Below are positions 1 to 4,217 of a DNA stretch of 5,103 bases, piece after piece. A program made the position numbers and the translations under genes. Below the pieces are notes generated by a model that was not told where the DNA came from, did not search any database, and was given only the letters and a program-made list of their open reading frames with translations. This DNA is from Deltaproteobacteria bacterium (lineage in GTDB: Bacteria; Desulfobacterota; Desulfobacteria; Desulfobacterales; Desulfobacteraceae): the NCBI GenBank assembly GCA_019314105.1, contig JAFCZY010000164.1, forward strand, positions 1 to 5,103, read 5' to 3'. The stretch's first letter is position 1; each line of letters starts with the position of its first letter.

Positions 1-1053
1 CAGATCGTTGTTCTGACCGGCTCACCTTTGCATGATTTGGAAAATAATTTTTCAGGCGCGGCCCTGGTAATTCGGGATGTAACCAGGGAAAGTGATCTTG
101 AAGGCAGATTAAAACCCCGTGAAAAATTTATGAATATAATTGGCAAAAGTAAAAAAATGCAGGCAATATATTCCCTTTTGGACGATCTGGCTGATTCCGA
201 TACAACTGTCCTGATCACAGGAGAGAGCGGCACGGGTAAGGAACTGGTTGCCGAAGCCCTCCACTATGGCAGTCATCGGGCACAAAACCCCTTTGTGAAA
301 GTGAATTGTTCAGCGCTTGCAGATTCTTTGCTTGAAAGTGAATTGTTCGGCCATATCAAAGGCGCATTTACAGGTGCGGTAAAAGACCAGGCGGGCCGGT
401 TTGAGATGGCGGACAACGGCAGTATTCTGCTGGATGAAATCGGTGATATCTCACCCGGATTACAATTAAAACTGCTCAGAGTTATTCAGGAAAAAGAGTT
501 TGAACGGGTAGGGGAATCAACACCGGTAAAGGTGAATGTGAGGATCATTTCCAGCACAAATCAATTGCTTAAGGAATTGGTCCGAACGGAAAAGTTCAGG
601 GCAGATCTTTATTACCGCCTCAAGGTAGTGGAAGTAAATCTGCCTCCCCTGCGTGAGCGGATCAATGATATACCATTGCTGGTCGAACATTTTTGTAAAG
701 TGTTTAATAAACGATTCAACAAAGAGATTGAAGACGTCTCCGATGATGTCATTCAAATTTTTTCCAATTACCCCTGGCCGGGGAATGTCAGAGAGCTGGA
801 ACATGTACTGGAGCATTCCTTCGTGCTGTGTCATACGGATTTTATTACGGTTGATCATCTTCCTTCGGAAATAAGAACATATCATAAAAGAGTACCCCCT
901 TCTTTTGAAGAGAGTTTTGCCGTAGATATCAAGGATATTCTCCAGGCACTCGAAATGACAGGCGGTAATAAAGCCAAGGCTGCCAGGCTGCTGGGAATAA
1001 ACCGAAAAACCATCTACCGAAAGTTGTCCCACCATGATATCAGCGACCATTAA
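1..1053 (+). CDS. Sigma-54-dependent transcriptional activator (PAS-AAA+-Fis), 5'-truncated by the window
   Basis: Bacterial enhancer-binding protein that hydrolyses ATP to open promoters bound by sigma-54 RNA polymerase. The frame is open from base 1, so the true start lies outside the window; the TTG at 28 is only an internal codon. Numbering residues from base 1: about 1-38 look like the end of a PAS domain (GAALVIRDVT), followed by the AAA+ domain with Walker A GESGTGKE (74-81), the sigma-54-contacting GAFTGA loop (121-126), Walker B ILLDEIGD (142-149), and the arginine-finger region FRADLYYRL (199-207). A Fis-type helix-turn-helix closes the protein (about 321-342, GGNKAKAARLLG...KTIYRKL). 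All key motifs are intact, so it should be active. No receiver domain is visible; the signal is probably sensed by the missing N-terminal part. It lies just upstream of a perfect -24/-12 promoter and is the natural candidate to activate it (inference). Confidence 0.96.
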   Translation, partial: QIVVLTGSPLHDLENNFSGAALVIRDVTRESDLEGRLKPREKFMNIIGKSKKMQAIYSLLDDLADSDTTVLITGESGTGKELVAEALHYGSHRAQNPFVKVNCSALADSLLESELFGHIKGAFTGAVKDQAGRFEMADNGSILLDEIGDISPGLQLKLLRVIQEKEFERVGESTPVKVNVRIISSTNQLLKELVRTEKFRADLYYRLKVVEVNLPPLRERINDIPLLVEHFCKVFNKRFNKEIEDVSDDVIQIFSNYPWPGNVRELEHVLEHSFVLCHTDFITVDHLPSEIRTYHKRVPPSFEESFAVDIKDILQALEMTGGNKAKAARLLGINRKTIYRKLSHHDISDH

Positions 1054-1092
1054 AAAAAATTAAAATATGAATTACAGATCTGAGTGTGGCAT

Positions 1093-1124
1093 GTCCCATT
1101 AGTGTGACGTCCCATTAGTGTGAC
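1093..1124 (+). repeat. Two perfect tandem copies of a 16-bp repeat, probable activator-binding (UAS) region
   Basis: The unit GTCCCATTAGTGTGAC occurs at 1093-1108 and again, directly abutting, at 1109-1124. Degenerate pieces flank it: AGTGTGGC at 1083-1090 and GTCCCA at 1133-1138. The array lies roughly 130-170 bp upstream of the transcription start predicted from the sigma-54 promoter, a usual distance for enhancer sites of NtrC-family activators, and two sites about 1.5 helical turns apart could hold activator dimers. The binding role is inference; a remnant of an insertion-sequence end is the main alternative. Confidence 0.8.
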
Positions 1125-1132
1125 CGGTCACA
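1119..1132. promoter_or_regulatory. Perfect 14-bp palindrome, candidate operator/enhancer site
   Basis: TGTGACCGGTCACA is a perfect inverted repeat that overlaps the end of the second 16-bp tandem repeat, so the TGTGAC half-site of the repeat appears here in both orientations. Dyad symmetry suits a dimeric Fis-type helix-turn-helix such as the upstream activator's. The half-sites resemble CRP half-sites, but the TGTGA and TCACA arms are separated by 4 bp rather than 6, so a standard CRP/FNR site is not supported. As a hairpin it has no proper loop, and the T run follows only after 12 further bases, so it is a poor terminator. Confidence 0.5.
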
Positions 1133-1196
1133 GTCCCAGTCAGGTTTTTTTGTTTTCTCTATTCCTTTGTATTCTTTCATAACTATCTGAAAAAAA

Positions 1197-1211
1197 TAAG
1201 AATTATTCTCA
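1197..1211. promoter_or_regulatory. Weak Fur-like box (speculative)
   Basis: Read on the minus strand the 15 bases are TGAGAATAATTCTTA, matching the Fur 7-1-7 consensus TGATAATNATTATCA at 11 of 14 defined positions, with a perfect inner AGAAT-T-ATTCT dyad. It sits about 20 bp upstream of the -24 element. Iron control would make sense for an operon of haem and Fe-S proteins, but the region is A/T-rich and such matches arise by chance. Confidence 0.2.
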
Positions 1212-1232
1212 TGACAAGTTTTTAAATACAAG

Positions 1233-1248
1233 TGGCACGTCTCTTGCT
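1233..1248 (+). promoter_or_regulatory. Sigma-54 (RpoN) -24/-12 promoter
   Basis: TGGCACGTCTCTTGCT matches the sigma-54 consensus TGGCAC-N5-TTGCW exactly: TGGCAC at 1233-1238, five bases, TTGCT at 1244-1248, with the invariant GG and GC separated by the required 10 bp. Transcription should start near 1259-1261, leaving a leader of about 60 nt before the first gene at 1322. The only gene downstream in the correct orientation is the first of the cytochrome operon. With an intact sigma-54 activator gene immediately upstream, this is a well supported promoter call. Confidence 0.93.
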
Positions 1249-1321
1249 GATTAAATTTGTGTCGTCACTATTTACTGCGTGTATCGGCGAGTTTATTAAC
1301 TTTGACAGAGAATGAAGACCA

Positions 1322-1543
1322 ATGGAAAAATTTATGAAATCTGATGAATCCACTGTTTCACGCTCAAAAAAAAAAAAAAAATGTCCCTTTATCGGATCTC
1401 CGGGAAAGGACTGCTATTTTCTCGATATGAACAGCAACAAAATCTCAATGGCGCTTTTCTATTGCCAGAATCATTATGCACAATGCGCTATTTATAAAAA
1501 GATGAAAACAAAAAAATCTGTACATAAGGATTTAAAGAGATGA
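1322..1543 (+). CDS. Small four-cysteine protein of unknown function, first gene of the operon
   Basis: A 73-residue basic protein without signal peptide or membrane segment, so probably cytoplasmic. It has four cysteines at residues 21, 31, 48 and 55 (CX9CX16CX6C), with local motifs CPFIG, KDCYFLDMNS and YCQNHYAQCAIY; His51 lies between the last two cysteines. The layout suggests a small metal (Zn or Fe-S) or redox site, but I do not recognise a named family and assign no function. Five lysines (16-20) come from a run of 16 A. Its end overlaps the Rieske start as ATGA, indicating translational coupling, so it is likely a real gene serving the complex, perhaps in assembly or regulation (inference). 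The start is not secure: only a weak GAAG precedes ATG 1322, and ATG 1334 in the same frame is possible. Confidence 0.75.
   Translation: MEKFMKSDESTVSRSKKKKKCPFIGSPGKDCYFLDMNSNKISMALFYCQNHYAQCAIYKKMKTKKSVHKDLKR
1366..1381 (+). repeat. Homopolymer of 16 A inside a coding sequence
   Basis: Sixteen consecutive A residues encode the end of Ser15 and Lys16-20 of the small cysteine protein, directly before its first cysteine codon. Tracts this long are prone to replication slippage and RNA-polymerase slippage, and also to sequencing error. The frame is correct at 16 A, since all four cysteines and the ATGA junction with the next gene follow in frame. A change of one or two bases would remove the cysteine-containing part and break coupling to the Rieske gene. 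Confidence 0.95.
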
Positions 1544-1995
1544 AACGAAGAAAATTTTTAAAAACCGCCGTTCTCACAGGCTGCACAGCCCTGGTAACGG
1601 GAATCCCACTGGCTACTTACGCTATCTTACCGTCTTTGAAACAAGAACCGGGTAACTGGATTGATTTTGGATCTGTTGAAGATTTGGAACCGGACAACTT
1701 TAATATGCTTTCCTATGAATTCATGGTGAAAGACGGCTGGATAATCCTTCCCCAGAGAGGTTTTGTGTGGGCAAAGGCCGAAGCAGAACAACAGATTAAA
1801 ATATTTTCATCAACCTGCTCTCATTTAGCGTGCAACGTGATCTGGCAAGAAGAAACACAAGAATTTGTATGTCCCTGCCATTCCGGCCGGTTCAATGCAC
1901 AGGGGCAGCCCATTGCCGGTCCGCCGTCCCGCCCTTTAACGGTTTTGGAACATAAAGTTGCAGACGGTAATTTAATGGTTTTTATGAAAGTGTAA
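1540..1995 (+). CDS. Rieske [2Fe-2S] iron-sulfur protein, quinol-oxidising bc-type complex subunit
   Basis: A 151-residue membrane-anchored Rieske protein that takes the first electron from quinol at the Qo site of cytochrome b. The N-terminus carries a Tat-type signal/anchor (RRKFLK at residues 3-8, then a hydrophobic helix to about 31), as expected for a folded Fe-S protein. Cluster box 1 is CSHLAC (93-98) and box 2 CPCHSG (111-116): Cys93, His95, Cys111 and His114 are the ligands, with Cys98 and Cys113 forming the disulfide. A GPPSRPL segment (127-133) forms the proline loop. After box 2, Gly116 and Phe118 replace the Ser and Tyr that raise the potential in mitochondrial-type Rieske proteins, pointing to a lower potential and menaquinol (inference). 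The ATG overlaps the previous stop by 4 bp, with TAAGGA at 1525-1530 as ribosome binding site. Confidence 0.96.
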   Translation: MKRRKFLKTAVLTGCTALVTGIPLATYAILPSLKQEPGNWIDFGSVEDLEPDNFNMLSYEFMVKDGWIILPQRGFVWAKAEAEQQIKIFSSTCSHLACNVIWQEETQEFVCPCHSGRFNAQGQPIAGPPSRPLTVLEHKVADGNLMVFMKV

Positions 1996-2028
1996 TATTA
2001 ACCCGTAATAATTAGGAGAACATGAATT

Positions 2029-3015
2029 ATGCGTACTAAATTTATTATCAGTTTGAGTGTGTGCCTGGCAGTTTTTATCAGCACCCTGCATTTCACTGCC
2101 CAGGAAGCCATGGGGGCTTCCAAACAAGTGCTTATTGCCGCCAAAGTAAAATCTGCACCGGCAGGATTGGATGATGCCGCCTGGGGAAAAGCTAAGGGGA
2201 TTGACGTTCCCTTTGAAGGAAAGGAAGTATTCGCAGGCCAACATACCAGTGTGACCACTAAGGCAGTTTACACTAAGGACAACATTTTTTTCCTTTATCA
2301 ATGGAAGGATGCAAACCAAAGTATTACCAAGGGTGCCTGGCAGTATGAAGGGGGAAGTTGGATCCATCAGAAAGGTAACGAGGATCGGATTTCAATGTTG
2401 TTCGAGATTAACCGGATCAACAATTTTGCCACCAAGGGATGTGCCATTGTCTGCCATGTTCCCGACGGCGCAACCAATGCCAAGGATGGAAAATTTGGTA
2501 CCCTGACAACTGCTGAAAAAGGTGATCTGTGGCATTGGAAAGCTGCTCGCTCAGATCCGGCAGGTTATGCTGACGATACCTGGCTGACAAAGATCAGTGA
2601 GAAAAAAGGCGGTCGAAAGGGAGATAAGGGAAGCGGCGGTGATAAGAAAAATATCACTGAGGATAAATCTAAACCCAAATATACACTGGCCCAGGGTAAG
2701 GCTTTGGCCAAAAACGGGATTTTACTTGCGGCCCACGCTGTGGAGATTACGGATTACGCTGTTTTCAAAGATGGGGATACCATTACCTATCGGATGCCTA
2801 AAATACCGACAGGCTCTTTTGCCGACATAAAAGCGGATAGCCGTTACGCCAACGGAGAATGGACCGTCATGCTGTCTAGAAAACTGGATACTGGAAATCC
2901 GGATGATACCGCCTTTAATCCAAAAAGAAAATATAATTTTGCCATGGCGCTTTTTGATAACTCCGGTGATGAAGATTCTTATGATTCTGAAGTCATCGCC
3001 CTTAAATTTAAATAA
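2029..3015 (+). CDS. Exported EB_dh-family cytochrome with CX3CH haem motif (paralog 1)
   Basis: A complete 328-residue protein resembling the haem-binding domain shared by the ethylbenzene dehydrogenase gamma subunit, DMSO-reductase-family haem subunits and some c-552-type cytochromes. A signal peptide spans about residues 1-30, so it acts in the periplasm. The single haem c-like motif is CAIVCH (138-143), which has three rather than two residues between the cysteines. Features shared with its paralog at 4218 are WKD (92-94), GNEDRI (116-121), GDLWHWK (165-171), a Lys/Gly-rich loop at about 190-218 and WTVM (278-281); His169, Lys171 and Met281 are candidates for the second axial ligand. Sited between Rieske and cytochrome b genes, it probably accepts electrons from the Rieske centre in place of cytochrome c1 (inference). 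TAGGAG (2013-2018) precedes the start; a five-codon frame at 2022-2039 overlaps it. Confidence 0.88.
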   Translation: MRTKFIISLSVCLAVFISTLHFTAQEAMGASKQVLIAAKVKSAPAGLDDAAWGKAKGIDVPFEGKEVFAGQHTSVTTKAVYTKDNIFFLYQWKDANQSITKGAWQYEGGSWIHQKGNEDRISMLFEINRINNFATKGCAIVCHVPDGATNAKDGKFGTLTTAEKGDLWHWKAARSDPAGYADDTWLTKISEKKGGRKGDKGSGGDKKNITEDKSKPKYTLAQGKALAKNGILLAAHAVEITDYAVFKDGDTITYRMPKIPTGSFADIKADSRYANGEWTVMLSRKLDTGNPDDTAFNPKRKYNFAMALFDNSGDEDSYDSEVIALKFK

Positions 3016-3026
3016 TAGATATTTTC

Positions 3027-3033
3027 AAGGTGG
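3027..3033 (+). promoter_or_regulatory. Ribosome binding site that decides the cytochrome b start
   Basis: AAGGTGG is a strong Shine-Dalgarno sequence five bases before GTG 3039. The longer frame could begin at GTG 3030, but that codon lies inside the Shine-Dalgarno sequence itself, so 3039 is preferred. ATG 3054, in the same frame, is a weaker alternative. Confidence 0.65.
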
Positions 3034-3038
3034 AACCG

Positions 3039-4121
3039 GTGAATAATATACCCATGAAACCCCGATCTTTAAAACTGCTTGAATTTTTATCTCTAGAAAA
3101 GAGTGCCGACAGACTGCTCGCCTTTGAGGTCCCGAAAGATGCTCTTTCATGGACCCGTTTTTGTGGTGCTCTGCTTCTTGTATTGGTTGTATTGTTGTTT
3201 TTGTCGGGAATTTTCATGGCCTTTTATTATTCACCGATTCCGTGAACAGCCTATGACAGTGTTGATTTTGCCTTGTTTAATGTTCCCTTTGGCAGCGTTG
3301 TAAAAGGTGTTCATCATTATTCCTGGAATCTTTTGCTCATGGTTATGGGACTCCATCTGGGTCGCTCCTTGATCCTCGGCAGTTACAAGGCTCCCAGGCA
3401 GATGATCTGGGTCACGGGTGTGATAATTTTGTTGTTCGTGCCCTTGTTTATCATTACCGGAGATCTTTTGCCTTGGGATCAGAAGGGATACTGGTCAACC
3501 CAGGTTCGGTTAAGTATCATTTCATCCGTCCCGGGGATAGGTCATCTTGCCGCTCGACTTCTTCAGGGCGGTTCTTTGACTGGCGTTGTGGCCTTGACCC
3601 GGTTTTATGTACTCCACATCCTGATGTTGCCCGGGCTGCTGGCCTTGTTTGTAGTGGTTCATTTTCATTTTATCCGTCATCGTGGGTTGGCAGAATCAAT
3701 GGGTTCAGATCCGGTTTCCCGACCCAGGATTCCTTTTTATCCGAATATGGTGAATCGCTGGCTGTTTTTGTTCATTATGGTTTCTATCATTCTGGGAGTC
3801 ATCAGTTGGCATTGGACGCCACCTTTTGGTGACCCGGCCGACCCCACAGATTCTTCATATATACCCAAACCAGAGTGGTGGGTCCTGTTTTTGAACCAGC
3901 TCGTATCTGTCTTTAAAGGCAGTTTGGCCGTGTTGGGATCAACAATAATTCCCGCAGGACTGGCAGGACTGGCGCTGTGTTTGCCATTTATAGATCGTTC
4001 CCCCCATCGGCACCCAACCCGCCGATGGAAAATTCTTTTGCCTGCTGCTGCGATAGTTGTTGCCATTTTCATACTGTCTATCATGGGATATATGGAACAC
4101 TTTGTCCTGGTTGAGAATTAA
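3039..4121 (+). CDS. Cytochrome b (b6 + subunit IV fusion), interrupted by an in-frame TGA
   Basis: Membrane core of a quinol-oxidising Rieske/cytochrome b complex; 360 codons from GTG 3039 counting the TGA at codon 69. Seven helices are visible, at about 41-62, 92-112, 122-142, 190-212, 241-258, 299-318 and 331-351. Both haem b pairs are present: His92/His106 (x13) in helix 2 and His193/His208 (x14, as in b6-type proteins) in helix 4. GDLLPWDQ (141-148) and the Qo motif PEWW (278-281, usually PEWY) also fit. The reading frame before and after the TGA is the same: YYSPIP-stop-TAYDSVDF aligns with the usual loop between helices 1 and 2, so this is one gene with a nonsense codon, not a frameshift. 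No Shine-Dalgarno sequence supports a restart; the next in-frame TTG (3273) has none. It may be a pseudogene, a sequencing error, or rescued by readthrough. Confidence 0.85.
3243..3245 (+). other. In-frame TGA codon within cytochrome b
   Basis: The TGA falls in the periplasmic loop after helix 1, at a position not involved in haem or quinone binding. A one-base change from GGA (Gly), CGA (Arg) or AGA would create it. The bases that follow show only weak pairing (AACAG at 3245-3249 with CUUGUU about 22 nt on), not a convincing bacterial SECIS hairpin. No second disabling change is seen in the remaining 291 codons. Confidence 0.9.
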
Positions 4122-4132
4122 TACGTTTAATG

Positions 4133-4146
4133 TTTGTCTGGACAAA
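4133..4146. repeat. Short inverted repeat in the gap between cytochrome b and the second cytochrome
   Basis: TTTGTC and GACAAA flank a 2-base centre. The loop is too small and no T run follows, so it is not a terminator; it could be a weak operator or an RNA-processing feature, or chance. The rest of the 96-bp gap (4122-4217) contains nothing else I can support apart from the AAAGGTG ribosome binding site at 4207-4213 for the next gene. Confidence 0.3.
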
Positions 4147-4217
4147 ACCGGATAAGTTTGGCGTAATTTAGGATGTGCGAAGAAGTTAAGACATATAATT
4201 TTTAATAAAGGTGTATC

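Noticed and set aside
517..1050. Minus-strand open frame of 177 codons within the activator gene
   Set aside because: It lies opposite a strongly motif-supported coding sequence and shows no domain of its own. The shorter minus-strand frames at 1972-2367, 3737-4084, 3939-4235, 4485-4751 and 4869-5099 were rejected as antisense shadows likewise.
1119..1132. CRP/FNR binding site
   Set aside because: The arms TGTGA and TCACA are 4 bp apart; CRP needs 6, and the half-sites do not match FNR TTGAT.
1093..1132. End of an insertion sequence
   Set aside because: Abutting repeats resemble some IS termini, but no transposase fragment, matching opposite end or target-site duplication is visible in the window.
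1119..1151. Intrinsic terminator of the activator gene
   Set aside because: The palindrome has no proper loop and the T run at 1145-1151 begins 12 bases after it; no other stem ends at the T run.
2531..2547. Second sigma-54-like match (TGGCATTGG...GC) within the first cytochrome gene
   Set aside because: The GG-to-GC spacing is 9 rather than 10 bp, the -12 half is poor, and it encodes the conserved LWHWK segment.
3243..3300. SECIS element making the TGA a selenocysteine codon
   Set aside because: By eye only a weak AACAG/CUUGUU pairing around a loop of about 22 nt is found, and the residue lies in a non-catalytic loop where selenocysteine has no evident role. Left open as a test in the findings, not annotated.
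3273..4121. Separate gene for the cytochrome b C-terminal part starting at TTG 3273
   Set aside because: It would lack helix 1, no Shine-Dalgarno sequence precedes it, and the same frame continues unbroken upstream to the TGA. It is better read as one interrupted gene.
4194..4199. Sigma-70 -10 element (TATAAT) driving the second cytochrome gene
   Set aside because: No recognisable -35 lies about 17 bp upstream, the start would leave a very short leader, and the region is A/T-rich.
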